Shown: positions 6,839 to 15,194 of the stretch, one piece after another
Layout: the number at the start of each line of letters is the position of its first letter
How positions within the stretch are numbered: the stretch's first letter is position 1
Source of the DNA: a virus
Length of the DNA stretch: 49,432 nucleotides
Virus record (IMG/VR): IMGVR_UViG_3300044626_000638
Location: 1-49,432 of that record
Strand: one strand, 5' to 3'
The notes under the pieces: generated by a model
Database searches by the model: none
What the model was told of the DNA's origin: nothing
What the model saw: the letters and a program-made list of their open reading frames with translations, nothing else
Position numbers and translations under genes: made by a program

Positions 6839-7039
6839 ATGACTATTCCCACCCCTCATCAACTCCGCGTCCTGAACGAGGAAGCCGAATTGGCTGAACG
6901 TCACGCGAAACTGCTCGCTTTTGTTCTATCTGACAAAATCAAGACTGTTTCAGTCGATGAAAACGATTGCCTATTCAGGCAAGAGTCGATGATGCGAGCA
7001 TACCTTGATGTTCTGCGTGAACGAATCGCCAACTTTTAA
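6839..7039 (+). CDS. Small helical phage protein, 66 residues
   Basis: The pattern HQLRVLNEEAELAER..KLLAF, then a polar stretch, then LFRQESMMRAYLDVLRERI describes two amphipathic helices joined by a short loop. This is a layout shared by a widespread class of 60-70 residue phage proteins (two-helix hairpins). Some small helical-hairpin phage proteins act as sponges for cyclic-nucleotide signals (the Acb2/Tad1 type), but I see no binding residues that would prove this here. It is placed between two virion genes with gaps of only three bases, so it is co-transcribed with them. Confidence 0.6.
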   Translation: MTIPTPHQLRVLNEEAELAERHAKLLAFVLSDKIKTVSVDENDCLFRQESMMRAYLDVLRERIANF

Positions 7040-7042
7040 CCC

Positions 7043-7897
7043 ATGTCCGCCGCAGCCGCCATCCGCTCCCATCTACTCCCTTACGCGGGCTGTACATCCG
7101 TGGCGCGATTGCCCACCTTGACGAGTGAACGGATGCTCTCGGACCTGAACGCGGTCTTGCAGCAGCTTTACTCGGGAGGCCAGCAGGAGAACAAGACGGC
7201 GCTGATTCGCAGCCCTGCTACTGTGACCATCGAGAACGTCACCGCGCAATCGACGGCTATCACGTTCACGAGCGGATACCAGTCATACATGCTCGGCTGC
7301 ACCATCCAAATCACGGGAGACTTCCGCGAGAACCGGCTTGTGAAGTCCAACGGCACCGTGACGCTCGAAAACCCTTACATGGGCAGCACGGGAACGAATG
7401 TCACGGCAACGATTCACTTCGACTGCACCACGGTCGGAATCGAGATCGCCAAAATCTACGAGCCGATGAGCTTGGATCGCAAATGGGAGATGCGCCTAGT
7501 TGACCGTGCCGTCATTGACCAGATTCGTTTTGGAATGGACCGCCGCCGCATCCAGCGTCCTATCATGGCAGCCGTGGAAGACGCCCTTGATGCCAGCGGA
7601 ACACCTTCCCGGCGCATCCTGTTTGATTCGCTGCCAGACGAGGCTTACATCCTGCATTTCCGGGCCGATGTCCGCGCCCTTGTCGTGACCAGCTGGGACG
7701 ATGCCCGCACGGCCCTCTTGCCTAACGGACTCGATGACAGCGTTTTGAAGCCTCTTGTTTTGATGGCGTTCAGCAGCCATCCAGATTTCACGGGCGACGT
7801 TGCCAAGATTGCCCCCATGGCTCAAATGGCCTCTCAGACGTGGGCAAACTCACGCGGCCCTGGACTTGCGCGGCGTCAAATCGACATGATGAACTAA
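7043..7897 (+). CDS. Probable head-tail connector or tail protein
   Basis: A 284-residue protein. The N-terminal part is helical (LTSERMLSDLNAVLQQLYSG), the middle is beta-rich with an IENVTAQSTAITF / TIQITGDFREN / TVTLENPYMG series, and the C-terminal part is helical again, ending with ...MAQMASQTWANSRGPGLARR. The helix-beta-helix layout and the place between the capsid block and the long tail protein suggest a connector, tail-tube or adaptor protein. I cannot name a family. It starts three bases after the previous stop, with the leader TTTTAACCC. Confidence 0.5.
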   Translation: MSAAAAIRSHLLPYAGCTSVARLPTLTSERMLSDLNAVLQQLYSGGQQENKTALIRSPATVTIENVTAQSTAITFTSGYQSYMLGCTIQITGDFRENRLVKSNGTVTLENPYMGSTGTNVTATIHFDCTTVGIEIAKIYEPMSLDRKWEMRLVDRAVIDQIRFGMDRRRIQRPIMAAVEDALDASGTPSRRILFDSLPDEAYILHFRADVRALVVTSWDDARTALLPNGLDDSVLKPLVLMAFSSHPDFTGDVAKIAPMAQMASQTWANSRGPGLARRQIDMMN

Positions 7898-7906
7898 TTT
7901 CACCCT

Positions 7907-10900
7907 ATGTCACGCCAGCAATCCTATCCGATTCGAGCTTTTAAGCCGGTGTCCCGACTTGAGGAGACGACGGACAAGGGAATTGCGCTGGAGCAGTGCC
8001 GAAACATCGTTTTGCGGCCACAGGACGGGTGGAGCGGCCCACCGATCTACAACAACCTTTGGGCCATGGGAACTGGCAGCAAAACCTTTACGGTGGATGC
8101 GGGAACGAATGTTTTCACGATGGCATCTCATGGGTTAGCAGTGAATGACACTCTCCAAGTGGTTACTACTGGAACCCTGCCGGGAGGTTTGGCAGTGTCC
8201 ACGACATACACCGTTAAAACAACCCCTTCAGCCAGCACGTTCACGCTCTTTGCGGCCAATGGCGTTGATACACGGGACATCACGGATACCGGCACTGGCA
8301 CGCATAGCATCTATACTACGGTGCAAAGCATTTATCGCACCTTGCCGTTCAGTGGCTATTCTACCGGCGTAGGAGTTGACAGCACTGCCCGCACAGCAAA
8401 CAAAACCGTCGCCATTCAGATCAAGCGGCAAGGCAAGAACTTCCTGCTTCTCTACGACCTTACGGCGTCCATCGAAAGCGCCTGCCGTGGATGGTTTTAT
8501 CTCGGCGACGATGGCACTTACACCAGCGGAGCCTATGCTTTTACGACTGGAACGCCTACTTACACCGTCTTGGCCGTGGGGCTAAATGCCGCCGCTCGCT
8601 GGTATGGCTACCCGAATCAGGGCGCATGGTTCCTCGGGAATGGCGTGGATGAAAACGTGATTGTCCAGCTCGGGCGAACCGCTATACCGGGCATCTGGCG
8701 TAAAGCAGGCACAAACGAGGCCCCTACTGCGCCGGTTATCTCCCTCGTGGCTCCCGCTAGTGCGGCCAATACGCAGGCGTCTTTTGTGGTGCCTGGGTAC
8801 ACCTCGTTTTCGCTTACCAGCACGGCAAACACACTTCAAGCCAGCGGTAGGCTCGTGAATGGCATGGTGGTCTTTCAAGATGCTGTGACGCTGCCGACGC
8901 CGTTAGCCGCTGCTACGTCCTATTTTGTCAAAACTGCCCCCTCTGCCAATACGCTTACCATTGCGGCTACTTCGGGCGGGACTCAGATCGACGTGACGGC
9001 GGAGGGGCGTGGAGACTTTGCCATTACGGGCGCGTCAAGGCTGGTCACGGCTTCCCACGGCTCCGACACGTTTTCTCGTGTTGCGCATGATCTAGTAGCG
9101 GGCGACGGCCTCAAATACTCGACTGTCTCCGGCACGCTGCCGACCAATCTAGTCGCCGGAACGAAGTATTTTGTCGAAAGCGTTCCAACGGCAGACAGTT
9201 TCAAGATTTCGGCCACACGCGGAGGTGCTGTTTTTAACATTGATAGCGATGGTTCGGGTGATTTCTTCTATACCAACGTGGCCTATTCCGCCGCTTCGGA
9301 TGCGGCATCAGACACGATTATTCGCACCGTCCCGCACAATCTAGCCGTGAATGACGCGGTGGTTTTGAGCGGAACTGTTCCAAGCGGCTCCACGGCTGGC
9401 GTTACCTACTACGTCCACAGCGTTCCATCCCCGACAACGTTCACGATCAAGACGACCGTGGCGGGCACTTCGGCGCTCAATATCGGCACTCGCTCCGCTG
9501 GTAGCTTCGATTACGAGGTCACGGGCGCAATCTTGACGGTCAACATCACGACGGATGTCTTCACCCGCACGGCGCACAATCTGGCCGTGAACGATAAATT
9601 CACCGTCGCCACCGTCTTTACGCCGCTGACCGGCATTACGGCGAACATCATCTATTTCATCATTGGAGCCACTTACACGGCATCCACGAACCTCACCACT
9701 TTCCAGCTTTCACTGGAGCAAACTGGAAGCGCGATCACGATTACTGGAAACACGGGCGTGCTCAGTAACCGGCTCTGGACCATCAACGGCACCCAAAGCC
9801 TGACTGTCTCAGCTCTTCCGGCGTGGAAAGCAGGCGTGGACGGCAATAGCTGTTTCAAACTGGCCTACAACCAACTCTCCGGCACGGTTCCGTTTTCGAG
9901 CACCCTCGCAGGAACAGGAACGGCGGCAAACCCTTACCTCTACGTTGTCACGGGCGGCACCACGAACACCTTTGACCAGTTCGTCGCCTATGTGGCGGCT
10001 GACCCGCTCGTAACGGGTCTGATTAGCATTTCCGCTAGTGCGAGCAGTTCGGAAATTTTCACGCTCGTCACGGCGGGTTTCTCCTTTGGCTCTGCAACGC
10101 CTTATCCGGGCGCAGGCAGCGGAACGCCGCTTTACGTCACCATCAGCCAAGGCGTAGGTTCCGGCGCGAGCGAAGGTTACACCAGCCGAACCGTGACCGT
10201 TTATGCCCGCTATTGGGACCCTGGCTATCAAGGCCACGGTTACGAGGGGCCAAGCTCACCCATCTCAAATACGGTCATCATCCCGAACACGGCCAATAAC
10301 GACATCAGCATTACGGTTGCCGCTAACGCTGCCGCCGAGGGTGGGCGTTTTACCAAAATCCGGCTCTACATGCAGTTCGGAGAGGATTCCGAAGCCGTAT
10401 GGAAGCTAATCAGCACGGCAGACATTGACAACTCAGGCACGCCCGCTGCGGTAGTTGTCGGCACTGCAACCGTCTTTGGCGAGGACGACATGAGCGCGGA
10501 CCAACAGCGCCCACTTCCGCACAAGTTCCACGCCTTCGCAGCCGAGCAAATGTTTCGCGGCGGCCTCGTGGATCATCCAGACCGCCTCTATGCGTCCAAA
10601 GTCGCCACCGTGGACGAAGTAGCGCCGGAAGGCTGCTCTTTGCTGGCGGCAGATTACGAGACGATTTCCATTCCCGGCACGCCAGCCGGTTCCCAGCAGG
10701 TCACGGCCCTCATCGCTACCGCCGTTGATTTGCAGATTCACACGCTCGCGGGTTTTGCCATCATCAACCCGGTTGATCCGGCGCAACGTGTCTATCCGGC
10801 CTCGACAGCCGGAGCCATCTCACAGAGCGCCGTCACGATCTACGAGGGCAAATCCATGTACTATTGGGCGGCAGATTTGCAGCTCCGCACGCTCGATATG

Positions 10901-11674
10901 GCCCGCCCGGCAGACTTCACCTCCACGGTGGCAACGAGCCAATTCGCGGCCCTTGGAGCTTTGGAATTGCTCCGCGAGTATATCGACACCGATGCTATTT
11001 TGCGCCAGCCAGACCGCACATGGGTCTTTCCAGACGCCGCCAGTCAACATATCTGGATGTTCGCCCCCGGCCTTGATGGTTCGCTAATCGGGTTTGCCTT
11101 TGACCTTATGGGGCGCGGAATGGTGGGTCCGTTCTCCTATCCCAAGATTTACGCCAGCGCCCAAATGGAGCCTGGAAGGCCGGAAATCGTGTTCGCCGAC
11201 GAGGCGGGCCGCTTATTCGTTTGGGATAGTAGCGCCCAAATGGACAGTGCTGGCAATTCCTTCGGCTCACAATCGGCGTTCACGGCTTACAGCACTTCAA
11301 CGCCAATGCCGGACCAGTATGCGGGCTATGGGTATGTGGATTATTCCGGCTCGCGATACTACCGAGCCTATGAGGCTGTGATCGAGACAGGTATGCTCGA
11401 CATGGGGCAGCCCGGCATGAAAAAAGCGTTTCAGGCAGCCCTTTGGAGGACTATTCAAGACAGCCGCGCTCTCGTGGAAGTCACATTCATAGACATGGCT
11501 GGAAACGAAGAAGTGTTTGTGTACGGCGACGTTAATGATAACTGCAATTGTCGCGCAAGCCTCATGTTGAGCGATTCGGCATGCCGCGTGAAGCTCAAGA
11601 TTATCGGTGCGGAAAGTAAGAAGTGGGCCATGAGGGATTTGGTATTGCTATTTAGCATGCAAGGGCAAATTTGA
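7907..11674 (+). CDS. Large tail protein with tandem FCCH-like repeats
   Basis: A 1255-residue virion protein. The N-terminus (SYPIRAFKPVSRLEETTDKG) is typical of phage tail or stabilisation proteins. Residues about 59-625 hold five copies of a ~75-residue beta module with the pattern (A)HxLAVNDxxxxxxGTLPxxLxxxTxYxVxxxPxxxTFxI; similar modules in other phage tail proteins are often labelled FCCH-like. Residues ~760-840 read like a fibronectin-type module (VTVYARYWDPGYQGHGYEGPS). The C-terminal 350 residues are propeller-like (ADEAGRLFVWDSSAQM, YYRAYEAVIETGMLDM) and end in a beta domain. It likely forms a tail hub, sheath or host-contact structure. It is by far the largest tail gene in the window. 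Confidence 0.7.
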   Translation: MSRQQSYPIRAFKPVSRLEETTDKGIALEQCRNIVLRPQDGWSGPPIYNNLWAMGTGSKTFTVDAGTNVFTMASHGLAVNDTLQVVTTGTLPGGLAVSTTYTVKTTPSASTFTLFAANGVDTRDITDTGTGTHSIYTTVQSIYRTLPFSGYSTGVGVDSTARTANKTVAIQIKRQGKNFLLLYDLTASIESACRGWFYLGDDGTYTSGAYAFTTGTPTYTVLAVGLNAAARWYGYPNQGAWFLGNGVDENVIVQLGRTAIPGIWRKAGTNEAPTAPVISLVAPASAANTQASFVVPGYTSFSLTSTANTLQASGRLVNGMVVFQDAVTLPTPLAAATSYFVKTAPSANTLTIAATSGGTQIDVTAEGRGDFAITGASRLVTASHGSDTFSRVAHDLVAGDGLKYSTVSGTLPTNLVAGTKYFVESVPTADSFKISATRGGAVFNIDSDGSGDFFYTNVAYSAASDAASDTIIRTVPHNLAVNDAVVLSGTVPSGSTAGVTYYVHSVPSPTTFTIKTTVAGTSALNIGTRSAGSFDYEVTGAILTVNITTDVFTRTAHNLAVNDKFTVATVFTPLTGITANIIYFIIGATYTASTNLTTFQLSLEQTGSAITITGNTGVLSNRLWTINGTQSLTVSALPAWKAGVDGNSCFKLAYNQLSGTVPFSSTLAGTGTAANPYLYVVTGGTTNTFDQFVAYVAADPLVTGLISISASASSSEIFTLVTAGFSFGSATPYPGAGSGTPLYVTISQGVGSGASEGYTSRTVTVYARYWDPGYQGHGYEGPSSPISNTVIIPNTANNDISITVAANAAAEGGRFTKIRLYMQFGEDSEAVWKLISTADIDNSGTPAAVVVGTATVFGEDDMSADQQRPLPHKFHAFAAEQMFRGGLVDHPDRLYASKVATVDEVAPEGCSLLAADYETISIPGTPAGSQQVTALIATAVDLQIHTLAGFAIINPVDPAQRVYPASTAGAISQSAVTIYEGKSMYYWAADLQLRTLDMARPADFTSTVATSQFAALGALELLREYIDTDAILRQPDRTWVFPDAASQHIWMFAPGLDGSLIGFAFDLMGRGMVGPFSYPKIYASAQMEPGRPEIVFADEAGRLFVWDSSAQMDSAGNSFGSQSAFTAYSTSTPMPDQYAGYGYVDYSGSRYYRAYEAVIETGMLDMGQPGMKKAFQAALWRTIQDSRALVEVTFIDMAGNEEVFVYGDVNDNCNCRASLMLSDSACRVKLKIIGAESKKWAMRDLVLLFSMQGQI
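8081..9780 (+). repeat. Five ~75-residue repeats inside the tail gene
   Basis: Copies begin near codons 59, 300, 378, 461 and 540 of the tail gene. Copies 3 to 5 are adjacent, copy 1 stands apart. Copies 4 and 5 still resemble each other at the DNA level (9336-9356 and 9576-9596 differ at only a few positions), which indicates a fairly recent duplication or recombination inside the gene. Confidence 0.6.
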
Positions 11675-11680
11675 GGCACT

Positions 11681-12244
11681 ATGAACCAGAAAAAAATCAA
11701 AATCATGCAGCGCCGTATCGGCGTCCTTGATGACGGCTTTTGGGGCCCAAAAAGCATTGCAGCTTGCCAAGCTCATTTGCGAAAGCTCATGCCGTCACCG
11801 AATCCTTGGCCCGCCAGCGATCAAAACAGCCTGAGTAAATTCTATGGACGGGCAGGCGACGAGTCCAAACTGGTGCCTATTGACGTATCTGACCTGGGGC
11901 TGAAATACGACGGCAAGCCGGTAAAGCTCATTCGCTGTCACGGAAAAGTCGGAGCTAGTTTGCGCCGAGTCTTGGAAGCTATTGCTAAAAGCCCTAACAA
12001 ATACGTTCTCACCCGTTACGCGGGCTGCTACAACAACCGCGTCATGCGTGGAGGCAGTTTGCCGAGCCTTCATGCTCGTGGAGCCGCCGTGGACATTGAT
12101 CCCGACGACAACGCCAATCATCAACACTGGCCTAGTTCAGCTACGATGCCGCTAGAAGTGATGGAGGAGTTCGCAAAAGAAGGATGGCTGCCAGCGGGAG
12201 CTTTTTGGTCAAGAGACGCCATGCACTTTCAAGCCACAAGCTAA
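11681..12244 (+). CDS. Endolysin, M15-type peptidase (VanY-like)
   Basis: A 187-residue lysis enzyme. The N-terminus (RRIGVLDDGFWGPKSIAACQ) resembles peptidoglycan-binding motifs in phage lysins. The catalytic part has the M15 zinc signature: SLHARGAAVDID (His131, Asp138) and RDAMHF (His182 near the C-terminus), which bind zinc in D-Ala-D-Ala carboxypeptidases and L-Ala-D-Glu peptidases. It would cleave peptide cross-links or stems in peptidoglycan at the end of infection. It has no signal peptide, so it needs a holin; candidate membrane peptides are encoded at 14233-14358 and 28995-29222. It starts seven bases after the tail gene and is the last plus-strand gene before the minus-strand cassette. 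Confidence 0.85.
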   Translation: MNQKKIKIMQRRIGVLDDGFWGPKSIAACQAHLRKLMPSPNPWPASDQNSLSKFYGRAGDESKLVPIDVSDLGLKYDGKPVKLIRCHGKVGASLRRVLEAIAKSPNKYVLTRYAGCYNNRVMRGGSLPSLHARGAAVDIDPDDNANHQHWPSSATMPLEVMEEFAKEGWLPAGAFWSRDAMHFQATS

Positions 12245-12246
12245 CG

Positions 12247-12879
12247 TCAATAAGCCCATTTGGCGTCTCCTAGAATCTCGTCCGAGTCAGACCACCACTC
12301 ATCCCATTGGGCATTTGTGGCGACGCTCCAATCGGGAATAGCGGCGGCGGCATCTTTGCCGGTAAGCGAAACGGGAAGCCACTTGAGGCGGTTGTTTGGG
12401 TAAATGGCAATCTGGCCGTTCGAGAGCTTGATGACGTTGCCCTCCTTGTGTTCTTCCAGCAGTTCAGAATCTCCCACGTCAAGGGTGCCACCAGCTTGTC
12501 CCTCGGGTAGATAGTCAATAGTGAACCAGTAATGGCCGCCGATAGGTGGATTGCCTTTGCCAAGGTTTACCAGAACCGGCACGTCGGAGAGTTGGTCCTT
12601 GCGCCAGACTTCAACGGAGCCAGACAAGCATTCCCACATCTGGACCTTGTGTAGCGGAAGGGCTTTATGATCGTCGTCCGGCTCAAACCAATAGACGCAC
12701 TGCGGCGGGATTTTGTCATAGCATGCGGCGTATTTCTCAACCCATGCCTGAAAGCAAAAGGGGCGGTTTCGCATGGCTCGCACGGAGACGAGCCAAGCGG
12801 GTTCAAATTCATCCACGGGGCCTCCGAAGGCATCGCGGCGGATAAATACTTTCGTTTTGGGCAGGTTGACGTTTCTCAT
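12247..12879 (-). CDS. Conserved phage hypothetical protein, 210 residues
   Basis: Starts MRNVNLPKTKVFIRRDAFGG and contains RPFCFQAWVEKYAACYDKIP, LPLHKVQMWECLSG, a Gly-rich beta segment and DVGDSELLEEHKEGNVIKL..NGQ.A..PNNR. I recall proteins with this overall pattern in other podoviral phages, always without a known function. It is the last gene of the minus-strand cassette and converges with the endolysin gene with only two bases between the stops. Soluble; no membrane segments. Confidence 0.65.
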   Translation of the reverse strand: MRNVNLPKTKVFIRRDAFGGPVDEFEPAWLVSVRAMRNRPFCFQAWVEKYAACYDKIPPQCVYWFEPDDDHKALPLHKVQMWECLSGSVEVWRKDQLSDVPVLVNLGKGNPPIGGHYWFTIDYLPEGQAGGTLDVGDSELLEEHKEGNVIKLSNGQIAIYPNNRLKWLPVSLTGKDAAAAIPDWSVATNAQWDEWWSDSDEILGDAKWAY

Positions 12880-12882
12880 AAA

Positions 12883-13227
12883 TCACTGGTTTTGACCGAG
12901 AGCTTTCGCAACGGCGGCACGGATTATTGTATCCAGCGTCGGACCTTCATCCGTAGGGTTAAGCACTCTGAGGCAAGCCGCTAGCAGGTCGGGAGCAGCG
13001 GCAATTAATAGCTTGTCTGCATCCGATGGCTCTACGCCTTCCGTTGGATAGTAGGTTTCATCGTTGCCGAAATTGCAAATTTCCTGCTTCCTTTCCCACG
13101 ATTTAAGAGACGTGTCATACAACGGGCCAACGAGGTAAGATAAATCACAGTTGCTAAATCCATTGCCAGCCTCCGCGCCTGAAAGCCAGCGCCAAGGTCC
13201 GGGTGTGTGGTTTTGTGTGGTGTCCAT
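12883..13227 (-). CDS. Conserved phage protein with HTPGPW / IAAAPDLL motifs
   Basis: 114 residues. It begins MDTTQNHTPGPWRW and has SDADKLLIAAAPDLLAACLRVL. This combination (TPGPW near the start, then an ANAxLIAAAPxLL helix) marks a very common family of small phage proteins of unknown function, usually in early or accessory regions. The longer frame upstream (to 13299) is Arg-rich and looks untranslated, so the ATG at 13227 is chosen. The C-terminus DTIIRAAVAKALGQNQ is helical. Confidence 0.7.
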   Translation of the reverse strand: MDTTQNHTPGPWRWLSGAEAGNGFSNCDLSYLVGPLYDTSLKSWERKQEICNFGNDETYYPTEGVEPSDADKLLIAAAPDLLAACLRVLNPTDEGPTLDTIIRAAVAKALGQNQ

Positions 13228-13231
13228 AAAA

Positions 13232-13600
13232 TTACTTTGCCGCCGCAATCCTCGCCAAAGCCTGCGCTTGAAGCTCCATTGCCTGAATCTGCCGCTCACG
13301 CAGCCAGAGCCGGTAAGCTAGATCGGCCTCCCGCTGTTCGCGTTCCTCCCTGGCTGCAAGTCGGCGACTGAGTTCAGCCTGCGCGGCAGCAATGGCGATT
13401 TGGCGCTGACGTGCGGCATCTGCGACGGCCTGCCGCTGTGCTGCGGCGGTGCGTTGGTTCCATGCCGCGACGGCGTTTTCGTAGTTGGCCCATTCGTGAG
13501 GGCCAGCGTCCTTGCCGGGGCGCTTTGGAGATGCCAACGGATCGTAGGCATGCGCGAGGGTGGAAAACGCAAGGAAGGCGAGGAGTGGGAGGCGCTTCAT
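13232..13600 (-). CDS. Secreted coiled-coil protein, possible spanin component
   Basis: About 122 residues. It starts MKRLPLLAFLAFSTLAHAYD, a good signal peptide with a likely cleavage after AHA. The mature part is a long charged helix rich in Ala, Gln, Arg and Glu (AAAQRQAVADAARQRQIA, SRRLAAREEREQREADLA) predicted as coiled coil. A periplasmic coiled coil with an N-terminal export signal resembles spanin-type lysis proteins, but there is no lipobox and the endolysin is on the other strand, so this is only a suggestion. An earlier in-frame ATG (13615) is possible; 13600 gives the better signal peptide. Confidence 0.55.
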   Translation of the reverse strand: MKRLPLLAFLAFSTLAHAYDPLASPKRPGKDAGPHEWANYENAVAAWNQRTAAAQRQAVADAARQRQIAIAAAQAELSRRLAAREEREQREADLAYRLWLRERQIQAMELQAQALARIAAAK

Positions 13601-13630
13601 AGTGGTAAGGTACATGGTTTTCGGCGTGAT

Positions 13631-13912
13631 TCAAGAGCGGCAAACGTGACAATCGCCCAACAGTCCCGTTCCTGCATTGCGCAGAATCCGGCCCGTGCCG
13701 AGACAGCGGCGGCAGGTCTTACTTGGCGAAACGCTCCCGCCAGCGGATGAGGAAGGCGGAAACGGGTCCACCGTCGCCATCAGCAAGTCGGCAACGACAC
13801 TTATCACCTTCGGCGCACTCGACAAAATCGCATCCAGGATCGTGATGTAGCTGTGGCTGTTTTCCGTTTCGACAAGTTGCGGAGGCATTGAAAAGGTTTC
13901 GGATTTGCTCAT
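13631..13912 (-). CDS. Small zinc-knuckle protein, 93 residues
   Basis: The C-terminus CRRCLGTGRILRN...GDCHVCRS has two CxxC pairs with a Gly-rich spacing like the zinc repeats of DnaJ, enough to bind one zinc ion. The N-terminal 60 residues are not recognisable, with a hydrophobic segment ITILDAILSSAPKVISVVADLL. It may be an adaptor protein for nucleic acid or protein binding. Member of the eight-gene minus-strand cassette. Confidence 0.55.
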   Translation of the reverse strand: MSKSETFSMPPQLVETENSHSYITILDAILSSAPKVISVVADLLMATVDPFPPSSSAGGSVSPSKTCRRCLGTGRILRNAGTGLLGDCHVCRS

Positions 13913-13918
13913 AGGAAG

Positions 13919-14236
13919 TCATGCCGCGCACATTGGAAGTTTGGAGAAGTCTTCGCCAAGCTGGCTGCATTCCGCGTCCTGCGGCAGGAGTCGGATACCG
14001 AGGACGACATTACCTCGGATTTGCTGCCATTCGGAGGCGAACGTGATAGCGGCCCGACACTCGCGGCCTGTTGCTTTGTCTTCTTTTTGGCACCATTCGC
14101 GAATAATGAGCGTATCGCCGATTTGAAAATCGAGCTTATTCTCGCCTATCACAAAAGGCTTAGTTCCGTCTTGGACAGGGCCAAAGAATGCGCGCCAAGT
14201 TCGGATCGTGTGCGTTTTGGGTTTGCGTCTACTCAT
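13919..14236 (-). CDS. DUF3850/ASCH-like RNA-binding-fold protein
   Basis: 105 residues from the ATG at 14236. The sequence THTIRTWRAFFGPVQDGTKP, then a N-K-L-D-F-Q-I-GDTLIIREW stretch, ATGRECRAAITF and VVLGIRL follows the DUF3850 pattern (HxIKxxxxyFxxVxxGxKxFExRxNDRxFxxGDxLxLxEW...YTGR), a small ASCH/PUA-like barrel found in phages and assumed to bind RNA or modified nucleotides. Function in phages is not established. Its start overlaps the stop of the gene at 14233-14358 (ATGA), so the two are coupled. Confidence 0.7.
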   Translation of the reverse strand: MSRRKPKTHTIRTWRAFFGPVQDGTKPFVIGENKLDFQIGDTLIIREWCQKEDKATGRECRAAITFASEWQQIRGNVVLGIRLLPQDAECSQLGEDFSKLPMCAA

Positions 14237-14358
14237 TTGAATATGTTTTTGAAAAGACTGGTAAGAACCCACGCTCCGGCCAATAAAAACACTGAAAAGG
14301 TAACAGCTTCAGGCCATTGCATGGGGTCGAGATTTTGAGCGGATAGGATGATGGTCAT
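14233..14358 (-). CDS. 41-residue single-helix membrane peptide
   Basis: Starts MTIILSAQNLDPMQWPEAV and has one strongly hydrophobic stretch (TFSVFLLAGAWVLTSLF) followed by a basic tail FKNIFK, i.e. an N-out/C-in single transmembrane helix. Its size and shape would suit a small holin or a membrane anchor, but many phage membrane peptides look like this. It overlaps the DUF3850-like gene by four bases. The upstream in-frame extension (to 14466) is unconvincing. Confidence 0.5.
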   Translation of the reverse strand: MTIILSAQNLDPMQWPEAVTFSVFLLAGAWVLTSLFKNIFK

Positions 14359-14362
14359 GGGG

Positions 14363-14800
14363 TTAAGTTTTGATGAGTTCGAGGGGAAAGGCGGCAAGGA
14401 TGTGTCGCAGGTTAGTCCTGCAAAGGCTCGCCACTTCATTGCATAGTTTGTCATGCGCGGAGGCATCTGGTGCGCCGTCGGCGTATCCCTCTGTTGCTTT
14501 GTATAGACTCAACCAATCGGCAATCGCCGCCCGTGTCGCCTCCCACCCTGCTTCTGCATTACCTGCGCAGGACGCGATGAAATCACCGTTTTGTTCGTCA
14601 GCAACCTGACAGGAGCGCGGGTATTCGTTTGGTGGCGTGTGATGCGGCCCCACGTCAGCGCATACTCTGCCACCTGGCTGCTTGATGACGTATCGTTCGC
14701 GAATCCACCTCCCCGGCGTTCGCTTCTCGGCTTGCGAGAGCAGCTTTTCAAGGTGCGCGTCGATCTTGCGCAAGTGTTCGAGTTGGGCGTGGGTCATCAT
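14363..14800 (-). CDS. Conserved phage hypothetical protein, 145 residues
   Basis: Begins MMTHAQLEHLRKIDAHLEKL (helical), then RTPGRWIRERYVIKQPGG, and a segment NGDFIASCAGNAEAGWEATR. The TPGxW plus NGDFIASCAGN pattern places it in the same loose group of small early phage proteins as the HTPGPW protein of this cassette. Function unknown. The first ATG overlaps the stop of the zinc/HTH gene (ATGA at 14797-14800); a second ATG three bases in is equally possible. Confidence 0.6.
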   Translation of the reverse strand: MMTHAQLEHLRKIDAHLEKLLSQAEKRTPGRWIRERYVIKQPGGRVCADVGPHHTPPNEYPRSCQVADEQNGDFIASCAGNAEAGWEATRAAIADWLSLYKATEGYADGAPDASAHDKLCNEVASLCRTNLRHILAAFPLELIKT

Positions 14801-15189
14801 AGGGTCGTTTGGTTGAGTTCTTTTTGAATTTGTCGAATCCGCTGTGGTGTGCAGCCAAGAGCCTTCGCGTTCTCCTTCACCGACTTCTTAGGGTCGATCA
14901 AACTGGCATCCACGCGGCGAGCAGGCCGCTTGTGAGGCTTCCTGCCGACTGTGCCGCGTTGCAGTTCAAGCTCTGCCCGCTTGGCGCGAACGGCATGAAC
15001 ACCAACGCCCAGGTCATCAGCTAGCGGTTGGTCGAGAAGTGTCCAGTCTGCCAAGTCCCATTTCACGCGATGGCACTCGATGAGGCCACCAACGCACGAG
15101 CAGCGGAAAACCATCGTTTCGGCCCCGCTTTCACGGCGGCGAACGCGGCGGCAATTTGGACAACTGTAATCTGTTTTGGTCGTTTCCAT
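14797..15189 (-). CDS. Zinc-ribbon and helix-turn-helix protein, likely regulator
   Basis: 130 residues. The N-terminus has a zinc ribbon (CPNCRR ... CSCVGG). The middle LDQPLADDLGVGVHAVRAKR and the C-terminus SVKENAKALGCTPQRIRQIQ both read as helix-turn-helix units, joined by a basic linker (GRKPHKRPARR). This is the first gene of the minus-strand cassette and lies back to back with the plus-strand early genes, the usual position of a phage regulator. It could control the divergent region at 15190-15292. A promoter whose -10 box ends five bases before the ATG suggests a leaderless or very short-leader transcript. Confidence 0.6.
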   Translation of the reverse strand: METTKTDYSCPNCRRVRRRESGAETMVFRCSCVGGLIECHRVKWDLADWTLLDQPLADDLGVGVHAVRAKRAELELQRGTVGRKPHKRPARRVDASLIDPKKSVKENAKALGCTPQRIRQIQKELNQTTL

Positions 15190-15194
15190 GCGTC

